64,000 bases of DNA. Origin: Prasinococcaceae sp. CCMP 1430 (Eukaryota; Prasinodermophyta; Palmophyllophyceae; Prasinococcales; Prasinococcaceae). The notes below the pieces were generated by a model. The model made no database searches. It was not told the origin of the DNA and worked only from the letters and a program-made list of their open reading frames with translations. The DNA lies in NCBI GenBank assembly GCA_013416795.1, contig RQSC01000027.1, positions 267,344-331,343 on the forward strand, written 5' to 3'. Below are positions 1 through 9,711 of this stretch, in pieces. How positions within the stretch are numbered: position 1 is the stretch's first letter; every line of letters begins with the position of its first letter. The position numbers were made by a program, and so were the translations under genes.

Positions 1-2649
1 CGGCATCCTGCCTGGAATGGTGGAGTTGAGCTGGCTCACGCCGATCTCGCCGTGCTGTACCATGGCGAGCGTGCGCGGGATTGGCGTGGCGGTCATATTG
101 ATCATGTGCGGGTGCGGGTAGTTCTTGCGCCGCAGCCTGGTTCTGTCACGCACACCGAACTTCTGCTGCTCGTCGATGACGGCCACCGCCAGGCTCTTGA
201 ACACGACTTGGTTGGCCTTGCCGTATACAAGAGCGTGCGTGCCGATGAGAACGTCCACCTCGCCCGAGCGCAGGTCGGCCAAGATGCTCTCCCGTTCGCG
301 CTGCTTGGTTGACGAGCTCAGCAGCTCCACCCGCGGCCGGGGCTGCCCCGGCGGCAGCGCATCCGCGAAGCTCGTGAATGCGTCAAAGAGCTGCCGCGCG
401 AGCACGCCCGTAGGCGCCATCAGCGCGCCCTGGTGGCCAGCGCCGAACGCTGCCATGAGTACCAGGTATGCGATGACCGTCTTGCCGCTGCCGACGTCGC
501 CCTGGATGAGCCTGTTCATCGGCTCATCTTTCTGCATGTCGCCGAGCACCTCCTCGTACACCTCACGCTGCCCCTCCGTGAGCTTGAAGGGCAGCGCGCT
601 CAGCGCGGACGCGAGCGTGGAGGACGGCTTTATGGGCGTCGCATGCGCGCCCGAGTCGCTCAGCCCTCGCTCGGCGAGGGCCTCGAGTCGCGTGTGCTCG
701 CGCACCAAGCTCAACCCGACCAGACCCTCGAACTTGAGGCGACCGTGCGCCTTGTCGAGGTCCGCGGCCGTCTGCGGGCGATGCATGAGCTTGAACGCGT
801 CGCGCTGCGACACTGGGTACATCCGCGCAGGCAACGGATCGGCACCCTCGGGGAAGCGCTCCATCAGCACCAGCACATCCCCGATGTGGTCTCCGATCTT
901 GTCGCCCTTGAGTGGCGTGCGATCGCTGTGCACGGGCAAGAAGAGGGGGCCCTCGCCGAACGCGCCGTAGTGTTTCACGTGATTGTAGGAGGTCGCCACG
1001 CCGCCCCTATTGACCTTGCCGCGCAGCGAAACGGCGGCGCCCGTGCTGTACGTCTGGCTGAGCTTGCGCAGCAGGTAGTAGTTGCTGAAGAGTGTCACGC
1101 GCACAGATCGTGGGGGTGCGACTCCGTCTCCTGCCTCAACCTGCACATCAAAGGTCGCCCTTGTCACGCCGCGATTGCCTTGGCTGATCTTGAAGTCGGC
1201 GGCCACTCGGCCGTTGACGATCACCTCGTCGCCGTCAACGTGTCGGTCGTGCAGAGGCTCGACGTCAATGTACTCGCGCGGCACGTGCCACAGCAGGTCG
1301 TGCATGGTGTGAAAGCCCGCCTTCTGCATGCTCCTGAGCGGCACATTGGGCAGCTCGCCCTTCATCTCGGACAGCGGGGTGTACACCGTCACGCGGCGAG
1401 TTAGGCGCGCCAAGGTTTTGCGCGTCTCGTCTATCGCCTGCTGCTCCGTCTTCTTGGGTAGGGGCGGTGCTGGTTCCAATGCGATCGAGGGCTCCCGGTC
1501 GCCCGGCCAGCCGTGCCGTCCGAGTTGGAGGAGGCTGTCGGCGCTCAGCGCGTAGTCATCCATCACCGCCTCAAGAACCAGCTGCAGGTGGCTGCAGTCG
1601 GACAGAGCGCGGTGCTCCTGCTCGTCGTCGATGCCGTAGTGCTCCATGAGCACCTCCAGCTTGCCCCTGTCGAGCACGGGCCTGCCCGCCTTGCTGCGCC
1701 TCGTTCCGTCCATGGCGGTCTTCTTTACCACGGTGAGCGTGTCACAGAGGAGCCAGTTGTCGGGACGCTCCAGCCCGCACTCGGGAAACCAGTGGGACAG
1801 CCACCTCGCGTCGAATCGACTGCCATTGTGCGCCATCATGACGGGGCGCGCGCGCGCGCCGTGTGACTCCACCGCCGCCTCGATGAAGCTGCTGAAGGCC
1901 TGCAGCGCATGGCGCAGCTCGACGCCCTCCGTAAGCAACATTTGCGGCGTAATGCCGGTGAGCTTCACGATGTTTTCCTGGAGGTCCACGTGCGCGTCGC
2001 CTGGGTGCACGAGGCGCGAGAAACGCGCGCCTGTGGCCACGTCGATCGCGGCGATTTCGATGATGCGATCGCACCTCTCGCTGAAACCGGTGGTCTCCAG
2101 GTCGAACAAGATCATTGGGTGCGACGCGCCGCTCCACGCGCTGGGCGAAATCTCCTCGGACTGAGGGGCGGACGCCTCTGCGCCAGAGAGCGCGCGCTCC
2201 GCGTCCGCGATGAGCCGATCCATCGTCGAAGCGCCGGATGATGTGGGCGCGGGCGCGGGCGAGGGCGCCGAAGGAGGCGTCGGCGGGCGCTGGTTGAGGT
2301 TCTGGGCCACCGCGACGACCAGCCCCTGCGACGTCGGCCTGTTCTTGGCGCTCTGGAACATATCCGCCACGCCATAGAATTCCACCACGCGCCTGACCAT
2401 GTCGGAGCGCTCGGGGACGGGCAGATGGTCGTAGCACAGCGCATCGCACAGCAGCGCCTCCGCCTCGTTGTGGCGCGAGGCGAAGCGCTCCGACTGCAGC
2501 GCACCTTGCAGCGCCTGCACTACAAATGTGCGGAAGTCGCCGCGCTTGCCCTGCGCGTTCGGGTACGACCGGCGTGCCTCATAGCTGCACGCCTTCGCGA
2601 TCCTTTCGGCCTGACTGCTCTGCGACGCACCGTACGACGCGCGCGCCAT
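1..2649 (-). CDS. DEDDh 3'-5' exonuclease fused to RecG-type DNA helicase (3' end outside window)
   Basis: One uninterrupted frame runs from about 2649 to the left edge (at least 883 residues), so the C-terminus is missing. After about 160 N-terminal residues there is a DnaQ-like exonuclease core: ILFDLETTGF (about residue 180) followed by RIIEIAAIDV, then MMAHNGSRFD and EHRALSDCSH. The RecG part follows: wedge/OB domain (about residues 430-620), Walker A GDVGSGKT (near 490), MAPTGVLARQ, LIGTHALVYG, VIDEQQKFGV (motif II, DEQQ instead of the usual DEQH) and MTATPIPRTLAM. RecG remodels stalled forks and recombination intermediates; plant RecG works in organelles, and the Ala/Arg-rich leader suggests organelle import here too. 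The ATG at 2649 is the first near conserved sequence; an in-frame ATG at 2832 would add a longer basic, glycine-rich leader. The domain fusion is read directly from the frame; its combined role is inference. Confidence 0.88.
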   Translation of the reverse strand, partial: MARASYGASQSSQAERIAKACSYEARRSYPNAQGKRGDFRTFVVQALQGALQSERFASRHNEAEALLCDALCYDHLPVPERSDMVRRVVEFYGVADMFQSAKNRPTSQGLVVAVAQNLNQRPPTPPSAPSPAPAPTSSGASTMDRLIADAERALSGAEASAPQSEEISPSAWSGASHPMILFDLETTGFSERCDRIIEIAAIDVATGARFSRLVHPGDAHVDLQENIVKLTGITPQMLLTEGVELRHALQAFSSFIEAAVESHGARARPVMMAHNGSRFDARWLSHWFPECGLERPDNWLLCDTLTVVKKTAMDGTRRSKAGRPVLDRGKLEVLMEHYGIDDEQEHRALSDCSHLQLVLEAVMDDYALSADSLLQLGRHGWPGDREPSIALEPAPPLPKKTEQQAIDETRKTLARLTRRVTVYTPLSEMKGELPNVPLRSMQKAGFHTMHDLLWHVPREYIDVEPLHDRHVDGDEVIVNGRVAADFKISQGNRGVTRATFDVQVEAGDGVAPPRSVRVTLFSNYYLLRKLSQTYSTGAAVSLRGKVNRGGVATSYNHVKHYGAFGEGPLFLPVHSDRTPLKGDKIGDHIGDVLVLMERFPEGADPLPARMYPVSQRDAFKLMHRPQTAADLDKAHGRLKFEGLVGLSLVREHTRLEALAERGLSDSGAHATPIKPSSTLASALSALPFKLTEGQREVYEEVLGDMQKDEPMNRLIQGDVGSGKTVIAYLVLMAAFGAGHQGALMAPTGVLARQLFDAFTSFADALPPGQPRPRVELLSSSTKQRERESILADLRSGEVDVLIGTHALVYGKANQVVFKSLAVAVIDEQQKFGVRDRTRLRRKNYPHPHMINMTATPIPRTLAMVQHGEIGVSQLNSTIPGRMP

Positions 2650-3468
2650 CGCCGCCGCGCGCCGCGCGCCACGCGCTCGCGCGGGCGTAGCGCAGCCCGC
2701 GTCACGCGCCCCGCCGCGCGCGACTGCGGGGTTCCCTACCGACCCACCCGCACCACCAACCACCACCTCTCCCCCGCTCGTCGCCACCCCCCCAACGCCC
2801 CCTCCGCCAGCAGCCCGCGGCCGCGCATGCATGTGGCGGCGGCGGCGGGGGGGGCCAGCCAGCGGCGCGCGCGCGCGAGAGCGCGCACGCACATTTCGAG
2901 TGGAGCGCATTCGCATTCAAACGAACGCGTCCTCGCCGCGCGCCGCGCGCCCCCTGACGGACTGACTGGGGAGAGTGCACTCGCGGCACGGGTCGCGTGC
3001 CTCGGTCGGTCGACGTCCTCCCCTTCTCACGCCCGGCCAGACAGTCTTGTCGGTCGGTCGGTCGGGCAGTGGGCGTCCCGCCGGACCCTTCGATGGATCG
3101 ATGGATCCATCCATCGATCGATCGTGCCGCCCACTCGTCAGCAGCATCCACGCGCTTACGCCGTCCTTTTCTGGGTTCGCGCCGCGTTCGTCAATCGGTC
3201 GGCGCGGGTCCACGCTGTCGGCGGGGTCGCTCTGTCAAGTGCTGTTGAGTGCGCGGCGCCGCACCCCCGGGCCACTGCGCGCCCGCGTGCGGCGCAGGGG
3301 GGAGGGGGAGCGGGGGGGGCGCTCGCTCAGACGGCGCGGAAGAGCAGGTGGGTGAGGGAGGCAGGCGCTGCTGCGCGACTGGCACGCGCGCCGCCGCGGT
3401 GCGCTTTTGCGGCGACGGTGGTGGCAGCAGTGGAGCCCAGCCGCGTGGCGCAGGCGGCGCGCTGCGCG
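2650..3468. promoter_or_regulatory. Divergent intergenic region (RecG fusion / golgin)
   Basis: About 0.8 kb between two head-to-head genes; no coding sequence I can support. It holds a TCGG simple repeat (about 3049-3064), GC-rich tracts with CG alternation, and an imperfect inverted repeat of GATC/CCATC units centred on GGATCC at 3091-3124. It presumably carries both promoters, but no clear TATA box is visible. Confidence 0.4.
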
Positions 3469-5628
3469 ATGGCATCCGGGGGCAGGCCGCCAGCAGGAGG
3501 TGCGGGAACGCCGCCGCAAGGAGGCGACGGCGCGGCGGCCGGCGATGCGACGGCCTCGCCGATGTCGCCCGTCGATCTCGAGAACGCGCTGAGCGTCGCG
3601 CGTGCCGACACCGCCAAGGCGCGCTCCAAGCTTACGAGCGCCATCCGCAAGGGCAAGTCGATCGAGAAAGAGCGCGACGAGCTGCGCACGCAGCTGGCGA
3701 GCGCGCGCGAGGCGCTCGAGGACACCGAGGCGAGGCTGGCCACGGCAGAGGCAGAGGTAACCGCGGGTGGGCCCTCCATCACCGCGGCGGCGCTTGAGGA
3801 TCTGAGGGAGCAGGTCGCCGCGCTGCAAGCCAGCAGGGAGGCGGCCAGCGCCGCGCTCGCCAACGAGACCGCGGCGCGAGCGAGCAGCGAGGAGGCGCTC
3901 GCAGCTAAGACGGACAAGCTCAAGGCAGCCGTGCGCAAGGGCAAGGAGATGGAGCGCGAGCGCAATCTGCTGCGTGAGCAGCTGGAGGCGATAAGCGCCG
4001 CCGCTGCTGAGGGCACCGAGGAGGGCGACGGCGGCGGCGACGGCGACGGCGCCGCGGCGGCAGCCGCGGTCGCCAATGCGGCCGCGCTCGCGAGCGCGAA
4101 GGAGGACGCTCGCAAGCTCCATGCGGAGCTGGAGGCCGCGCGGTCCAAGGCCGCCGAGCAGGCAGCAGCCGCAGCGGCGGCCGCCGAGGCAGAGCGCGAG
4201 GCGCTGAACGAGCAGCTCGCGGATCTCAAGCGCCAAGCGGCGAAGGCTGCGCTCGCTCAGGCATCCCAGGCGGTGGACGACAAGAGCGAGGTGAAGGGCC
4301 TGCTTGAGCGCGCGGAGGATGCAGAGGCGGCACTGGCGGACGCCCGCGCGGAGAACGCGAAGCAGGAGGAGGAGCACGCCGCGGAGCTTTCTAAGGCGTC
4401 CAAGGAGGCCTCGCTGGCCGCAGAGGAGCAAGCCCGCGCGGAAGCTGACGCACGCGCCGCGCGCGCCGAGGTCGAGGCCGTCGAGTGGAAGCTGAAGGCC
4501 GCCGAGGCCGAGGCGCGCTCGGCCGCGGCCGCGCGCCAGCAGGTGGAGGAGGTGACGCATCTGCTGGAGGAAGCGAGGCGCGAGCGCGCCGAGCTGGAGG
4601 CTGCCGCCATGATCGGCGAGTCGCTCGCCGCCGACGCGAGCGAGGCGGGCAGCGAGGCGGCGCAGCGCAGCGAGCGCATGCTGCGCGACGCGCGCGAACA
4701 GCTGCAGGCGGCGCAGATGGACGCGGACACGCGGGCGGCGCAGCTCGAGCAGGCGACCGCTGCGGCCGCGCGCGCCCACGCCGAGGCCGTCGCTGCGAAG
4801 GAAGAGGGCGGGGCCGCGCATGCTGATGCGCGCGCGGCGCGTGCACAGCTTGCAGTGGTCGAGGAGCAGTCAGAGCGCGACATCGCGGCCGCCGACCGCC
4901 GAGCGGGCGAGGCCGAGGCGCAACGGCGCCTGACGGAGGAACGCGTTGAGGCGCAGGCTGCGCAGTTGTCGGCACTCAACGAGGAGCTCGCGTCGACGCG
5001 CGCCGAGCTCACCGCCGCACACTCGGCCGCGCGGGCTTCCGCCGCGGCAGAGATAGCTGAGGTGAACGCCGAGGCCGAGGAGATGCGCGCTCGGCTGCGT
5101 GCGGCCGAGGAGCGTCTCGCGGCCTCCTCTGAGCGAGTGTCGCGTGGCGAGGCGCGCCTTGCCGAGGAGATGGCGGCGAGGGAAGCCGCCGAAGAGGCTG
5201 CGCAGTTGGCCAAGAGAGGCGGTGGTGGCGGCGGTCTGGAACGCATGGAGGCGCTTCTCGAGGGCGGAGGCTCTGGCACGGACGCCACTACTATGGCCCT
5301 GCGCGCTGAGGTGCGGTCGCAGCGCGCGCGGATGGCGCAGCTCGAAGGTGAGAATCGAACGCTGCAGCTCCGAGTTTCGAGCGGGGGCGTTGGTGCCGCA
5401 GGCATGAAAGCGGGCGGTGGCTTTCGTGGCCTCGTGGGCGGCGAGAAGGGGCGTGGCATCTGGCGTCCGCGCGTGTGGCTCGTGTGCTATTTGGTCCTCC
5501 TACACGTGTGGCTCATGTACCACATCAGGAGGAGCTCACACGGCGTGTGGTCGGAGACAAGCCTCTTATCGGCAGGAGACGCGCACTCGTTGCCGGGATG
5601 GGAAGGTCATGAAGCCAAGCTCCCCTAA
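3469..5628 (+). CDS. Golgin-84-like coiled-coil protein with C-terminal membrane anchor
   Basis: 719 residues. Residues about 30-600 are almost pure heptad-type coiled coil (Ala/Glu/Arg/Leu-rich), followed by a glycine linker and, at about residue 667, a single hydrophobic helix VWLVCYLVLLHVWLMYHI close to the C-terminus. The LLHVW core in a tail anchor is typical of golgin-84 (plant golgin candidates 1/2) and related CASP tethers, which capture vesicles at Golgi rims. Length fits golgin-84 (about 700 residues). Start: the frame is open far upstream, but upstream sequence is promoter-like; the ATG at 3469 opens the acidic Gly/Pro leader before the coiled coil. AATAAA-like TAATAAATAAA begins immediately after the stop. 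The alternative is CASP or another tail-anchored golgin. Confidence 0.75.
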   Translation: MASGGRPPAGGAGTPPQGGDGAAAGDATASPMSPVDLENALSVARADTAKARSKLTSAIRKGKSIEKERDELRTQLASAREALEDTEARLATAEAEVTAGGPSITAAALEDLREQVAALQASREAASAALANETAARASSEEALAAKTDKLKAAVRKGKEMERERNLLREQLEAISAAAAEGTEEGDGGGDGDGAAAAAAVANAAALASAKEDARKLHAELEAARSKAAEQAAAAAAAAEAEREALNEQLADLKRQAAKAALAQASQAVDDKSEVKGLLERAEDAEAALADARAENAKQEEEHAAELSKASKEASLAAEEQARAEADARAARAEVEAVEWKLKAAEAEARSAAAARQQVEEVTHLLEEARRERAELEAAAMIGESLAADASEAGSEAAQRSERMLRDAREQLQAAQMDADTRAAQLEQATAAAARAHAEAVAAKEEGGAAHADARAARAQLAVVEEQSERDIAAADRRAGEAEAQRRLTEERVEAQAAQLSALNEELASTRAELTAAHSAARASAAAEIAEVNAEAEEMRARLRAAEERLAASSERVSRGEARLAEEMAAREAAEEAAQLAKRGGGGGGLERMEALLEGGGSGTDATTMALRAEVRSQRARMAQLEGENRTLQLRVSSGGVGAAGMKAGGGFRGLVGGEKGRGIWRPRVWLVCYLVLLHVWLMYHIRRSSHGVWSETSLLSAGDAHSLPGWEGHEAKLP

Positions 5629-5736
5629 TAAATAAATGGAGGTTTCTGTTGGGGATTGCTGTACAATAGTAGCTGCTCTACTACAACTCTAGCTAGTTAG
5701 TCACTAGTCAGCGCGCCACGGCCCGCAGGCGATCCT

Positions 5737-6750
5737 TCAGCGACCGAGGCGAGAAACGAGCAACAGGCATGCGTACAACAGCACTACCGCTGCGGAGGGG
5801 CTTAGCCCACTGCGCGCAAAGAGGGTTCGCAGAGCTATCACCGCACGTTCGCCGTACCCCACCTGCTGTGCCCCTTCGCTCGACAACGCTGCCCGATGCG
5901 CGCTCTCAGCTTTGCGAGTGCCCCCGCCAGAACCCGTATCAAAGAGAAGAACATGCGTCACTCTGCAGAGATCAGCATTAGAGACGACGTGGTACCCGTT
6001 CTCCACACGGTCGGCGCCATCCTGGACGAGCTCCACGACGAGCACAGGCGCTGCGCGGCGTGGAAGCGTGGCCGCCGCCGACCAGCCATCCACGGCTGCG
6101 GGCGTCGCGAATGAGAGGGCAGTCGTCAGGTGCTCCGCCAGATAGATGCCATCGCCGAATACCGACCCATTGCGCTCGAGGGTCTCGCGGCCGCTCGCGC
6201 TAATGAGGCCACCGCAGCGGAATATGGAGTGCAGACGCTCTGCCGCTGTGCCATGGTAGAGACGTCGCGTTCCGTTGCGCACCGCAGCAGCTGCGAACGC
6301 GCTCGAGCGCGCTGACCGCCCGCCCGCGTCGAGATCGACGCACATCACGGCGCACGGCCAGGTGCCGTCGACGCCACCTCCAGCGGCCGCACACTGCCGC
6401 CGCAGCCAATCCGGCAGCGCAGATGGCTCCGTCTCCATGTGGCACGCGCGCATCCTTGCCGCGCCAGTGTGTATGAACTCTGCGAGCGCCTCCCTGGCGT
6501 TGCCTGCAGCGCTGCCGACGCAGACATCTCTCCACTTCTCCGCACGTGGCAGCGCGTCGAGCTCTATGCATGCTGCTGCGAACCTATCCGCCATGCCACC
6601 TAGCGCGCGCGGGAAGGGCGCGCAACAACTCGCCCGCCGCGGGCCTCGCGCCGCCCACGCAAAGGCGTGCGCGCACAGCTCCACCTCTGCCGCTGCCGCG
6701 GAGCACCCGTTGCCGCGCCCCCCTGGCGGTGCCGGCGGGCGCGCAGCCAT
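5737..6750 (-). CDS. PARP16-like mono-ADP-ribosyltransferase, tail-anchored
   Basis: 337 residues, close to animal PARP16 (about 320). The N-terminal helical part has the family's pattern (AAEVELCAHAF, then APFPR). The catalytic domain has RLYHGTAAERLHSIF (about residue 165, first catalytic His), FGDGIYLAEHLTTALSFA (about residue 198, catalytic Tyr), VLVVELVQD and YHVVSNADLCRVTHVLLF, matching the H-Y-Y type of mono-ADP-ribosylating PARPs. A hydrophobic helix (AAVVLLYACLLLVS) followed by basic residues ends the protein, as in PARP16, which sits in the ER membrane and is linked to the unfolded-protein response in animals. The frame stays open upstream to 7032, but only through non-ATG codons and low-complexity sequence, so the ATG at 6750 is preferred. 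Function in algae is inferred. Confidence 0.82.
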   Translation of the reverse strand: MAARPPAPPGGRGNGCSAAAAEVELCAHAFAWAARGPRRASCCAPFPRALGGMADRFAAACIELDALPRAEKWRDVCVGSAAGNAREALAEFIHTGAARMRACHMETEPSALPDWLRRQCAAAGGGVDGTWPCAVMCVDLDAGGRSARSSAFAAAAVRNGTRRLYHGTAAERLHSIFRCGGLISASGRETLERNGSVFGDGIYLAEHLTTALSFATPAAVDGWSAAATLPRRAAPVLVVELVQDGADRVENGYHVVSNADLCRVTHVLLFDTGSGGGTRKAESAHRAALSSEGAQQVGYGERAVIALRTLFARSGLSPSAAVVLLYACLLLVSRLGR

Positions 6751-7171
6751 TGGCCCGGCGCCACTCGCGGGCGCTGCCGGCCGTCGCCGAGCTCGGAAGG
6801 CAGCCCCGCGCCGCCTCAGCGCGAGGCAGGACGCAGGCGCGGGTGCGCCGCCGAGCGCGCTCTGGCGCCAACACCCACTGCCCCTCACCCCCCACCCCCA
6901 CCCCCATGCCACCACGCCTCCCCTTGGTCCCAGCCGGTGATGCAGCGCTGCGTGCAGCAGGCACAGGGGCATTCGCAAGTGTTTTGACCTCACGTCATGC
7001 GGAGTGAAGTGACAGAAGTGTTCCGAGGCCAAAACATTTGCGCGGCGCTAACTCGGACAGCGCCAGCGCTGTCAACACTTTGCGCCGGCCGCCTGCCCGC
7101 GGCTCCCGCGCGGTGCCATACGTGCGCGCCCAGGTGCAGCCGGGCGGCGCCCGCCCTCCGACGGGGCGGGC
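6751..7171. promoter_or_regulatory. Divergent promoter region (PARP16-like / sulfotransferase-like)
   Basis: 421 nt between two ATGs pointing away from each other. Contains a CCCCCACCCCC-type pyrimidine run near 6890-6905 and a less GC-rich core (about 6970-7040). No specific element recognised. Confidence 0.35.
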
Positions 7172-9340
7172 ATGCCAGCGACCATGGGGCGGCATCGTTG
7201 TCGCGGTGCACTCGTCGTCGCGTCACTGTCGACGATGATGTTATTCGCGGCGGATCCCGTCGCACTGAGGGGTGCCGCGGCGGCCACGGGTGCTGTAGGC
7301 GCGGCCGGTGCGGGGGGCGACGACGCGCTGGCTGGTGTGCACTCGTATCCGCTCCTGCTCAACGCCCACGGCTGCAGTTCGAGCTCCTTTGCCCAGGCGA
7401 CAATGCGGCGGCTCCTGGCACTGCACGGGCGCACCTGGCACAAGTCACCATGGGTTGACGACGAGGCGTTCCGTGCAGCGAAGAACCACTGGGTCCAAGA
7501 GGAGGCGCGGCACTTGCCAATGGCAGACGCGTACCGGACTGGCATGACGCGCATGCTCGACGAGACGAGGTCGTCGGGGCTGTGGGTGATCACCAAACTT
7601 ACCGACTCACAGTGCTGGCAGTGCGACAAGGCCGGGGCCTACAAGGACGTGGTACGAAAGTTCGTCGAGCGAGGCGCGAAGGTGGTATCAGTCTGGCGCT
7701 CTAACATCTTGGACTACGAAGCGTGCAAAAGACACGACTGTTTCACGGACCAGGGGAGTTTGCGCTGGAAGGACAATGGCACCGACGCCACGAAGGCGGT
7801 GTGCGGCAAGGCGAGCGATTGGGTGCTGCGGTCATATAGCAGCAAGAACGGGAGCGCCCCCTCTTTTAGCGACAAGAGGCACGCACGCCGCCAGCTCACG
7901 GTCGTGGGCTTGAATCCCAAGACAGTCGCGGCGACGCTTGCAAGGGGCCTCGGCCTAGGTCAATACCAGGCTCGCGCGCTCCGTGCGCTCGGCTTCAAGA
8001 ACTTCGAGACGATCGCTGTGGAGTCGCTGGCAGCCTTTGAGGATAGCTGCGAGGAGCTGGAACATAGCGTCGCGGCGTGGATCAAGCTGCTACAGTCGCT
8101 GGGAGTTGATCCCGTCAACGCAACGGCAGTGCGCGAGGACCTAAGACCTCAGTGCGGTACGCGGCCGCTTAAGCCACACAGCAGCGTGCTATACGACTAC
8201 GAGAGAGTCGCGGCGGCCATACGTGCGTCTCCCAACCCGCAGGTCAGGGCCATGCTGCGCGAGCCCGCGCCGGCGCCAGCGCAGGCGCGAAACGATGCGG
8301 AGGTCGACGCACCTATCGTCGTTGGCAGTGGACAAAGCACTGGCACAGCAGGAGTGGCTGCGGGGGGCAACGACGTGCCTGCAGGAGTTGGCCCGCACCC
8401 CCTTCTAATCAGCGCCACCGGATGCAGCTCGAGCACGTGGACGGAGGCCATCACCCGGAGATTGGTGGCCGCGCATGGCCGCAAGCCAGCCTTTGTACCT
8501 AAGGAGGCATTCAAGACCGAGCAGAATCGCTGGGTGCGGGAGGAGGCGGCCAAACTGCCGCTGCCGGAGGCTTATCGTGCAGGCATGAAGCGCATGCTGG
8601 ACGAGGAGGGTCGGGCAGGACGATCAATAGTTACGAAGCTCACGCCGTGCTGCACCACATCCAACTGCAACAAGGCGTGCAACAGTAATCGGGCCTACGA
8701 GCGCGTTGTACGCGACTTCGTCCGTCGTGGATCTCGTGTGGTGAGCGTGTGGCGATCAAACATCCTTGACTTTGAAATTTGCAAAGTGCACGACTGTTTT
8801 CAGCAGTGCAAGGGGTGCCTCCGCTGGAAGGGCAATGGGACCGACGCGACTCACGCCGTCTGTGATGACAAGGCCAGCTACTGGGCTCTCAAATCGTACA
8901 GTAGCGATGGGGTGAGCAAGCCAACCTTCATGGATAAGCGACGTGCTCGCCGCGAGCTCACCACTGTCAGCCTCAAGCGCGACCCCAAAAAAATCGCGAC
9001 GATGCTGGCGAAGGGCTTGCAACGAGGTCGGGAGCAGGCTCGCATGCTCCACTGGCTCGGCTTTAAGAACTTCGAGACAATCGCTGTTGAGGACCTCGCG
9101 GCGTTCGAGCACAGCTGTGACAAGATCGAGCACAGCGTCGCAGCCTGGGCCAGGCTCCTCAGGTCGCTCGGAATAGAGCCCGTCAACAAGACAGCAGTGC
9201 GCGAGAACCTCATGGCTCATGATGGCTGCGGCGAGAGGCCGCTGGAGAAGCATTCGAGCTTGCTGTACGACTACGAGAGGGTCGCTGCGGCCGTACGCGC
9301 GTCGCCCAACGCGCAGGTCAGGGCCATGCTGCGCGACTGA
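7172..9340 (+). CDS. Tandem-duplicated sulfotransferase-like secretory protein
   Basis: 722 residues with an N-terminal hydrophobic signal/anchor (about residues 13-27), then two clearly homologous units (about 58-360 and 400-722). Each starts with a P-loop-like nucleotide-binding segment (NAHGCSSSSF; SATGCSSSTW), has ITKLT plus a Cys-rich insert, VVSVWRSNILDYE / VVSVWRSNILDFE (resembles the 3'-phosphate-binding strand-helix of PAPS sulfotransferases), a Cys-rich RHDCF / VHDCF segment, LRWKxNGTDAT, GFKNFETIAVE and a shared end (SSxLYDYERVAAAxRASPNxQVRAML). Conserved cysteines and NGT sequons suit a Golgi-lumen enzyme, perhaps sulfating polysaccharide or protein. The two-copy architecture is seen directly; sulfotransferase activity is inference from the two motifs. 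Start 7172; ATG 7184 is an alternative. Confidence 0.65.
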   Translation: MPATMGRHRCRGALVVASLSTMMLFAADPVALRGAAAATGAVGAAGAGGDDALAGVHSYPLLLNAHGCSSSSFAQATMRRLLALHGRTWHKSPWVDDEAFRAAKNHWVQEEARHLPMADAYRTGMTRMLDETRSSGLWVITKLTDSQCWQCDKAGAYKDVVRKFVERGAKVVSVWRSNILDYEACKRHDCFTDQGSLRWKDNGTDATKAVCGKASDWVLRSYSSKNGSAPSFSDKRHARRQLTVVGLNPKTVAATLARGLGLGQYQARALRALGFKNFETIAVESLAAFEDSCEELEHSVAAWIKLLQSLGVDPVNATAVREDLRPQCGTRPLKPHSSVLYDYERVAAAIRASPNPQVRAMLREPAPAPAQARNDAEVDAPIVVGSGQSTGTAGVAAGGNDVPAGVGPHPLLISATGCSSSTWTEAITRRLVAAHGRKPAFVPKEAFKTEQNRWVREEAAKLPLPEAYRAGMKRMLDEEGRAGRSIVTKLTPCCTTSNCNKACNSNRAYERVVRDFVRRGSRVVSVWRSNILDFEICKVHDCFQQCKGCLRWKGNGTDATHAVCDDKASYWALKSYSSDGVSKPTFMDKRRARRELTTVSLKRDPKKIATMLAKGLQRGREQARMLHWLGFKNFETIAVEDLAAFEHSCDKIEHSVAAWARLLRSLGIEPVNKTAVRENLMAHDGCGERPLEKHSSLLYDYERVAAAVRASPNAQVRAMLRD

Positions 9341-9711
9341 GCTGCCACCGGGCGGAGTGGTGCTGGTCTGCGTACAGGACAGTGTGCAGCATGGGCGCCC
9401 ACTCACTTCAATAGGGTCGCCCCGCGCGGGCGGTGAGAGCGCCTTTTCGTGGCTTCGAACCCCGCGTATGAACCCTGTTGTGAAACAAAAAAGCTCCACC
9501 GAAACCTCCCGCGGACACGCATGCATTCTCGGCTGGCAGCTGCCGAGTGTCCGCACGCATACGAAATTTCGGGCGCGCGCGCGCGCGACGCTCGTCCCGC
9601 CACAAGGGGCGCTCGCCCCCCCCCCCCCCCCCCCCCCCCTCGCAAGGCGAGGGCGGGGACGGGCGCGCTCTAGGAGGTTGTTCACACGCCCGCGGCCGAG
9701 GATACTGGGAC
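9341..9711. promoter_or_regulatory. Intergenic region upstream of GCP5, with C homopolymer
   Basis: 371 nt between the sulfotransferase-like stop and the GCP5 start. It holds the 25-nt C run listed separately and a (GC)n alternating run at about 9572-9586. No other gene seen. Confidence 0.35.
9616..9640 (+). repeat. C homopolymer, 25 nt
   Basis: Twenty-five consecutive C about 70 nt upstream of the GCP5 ATG, in the presumed promoter or 5' leader. Its length may be unreliable because of sequencing slippage. Confidence 0.9.

Noticed and set aside
3235-4821. Long minus-strand open frame opposite the golgin
   Set aside because: Mirror of a repetitive Ala/Glu coiled coil in GC-rich DNA; Leu/Arg-rich with no motif.
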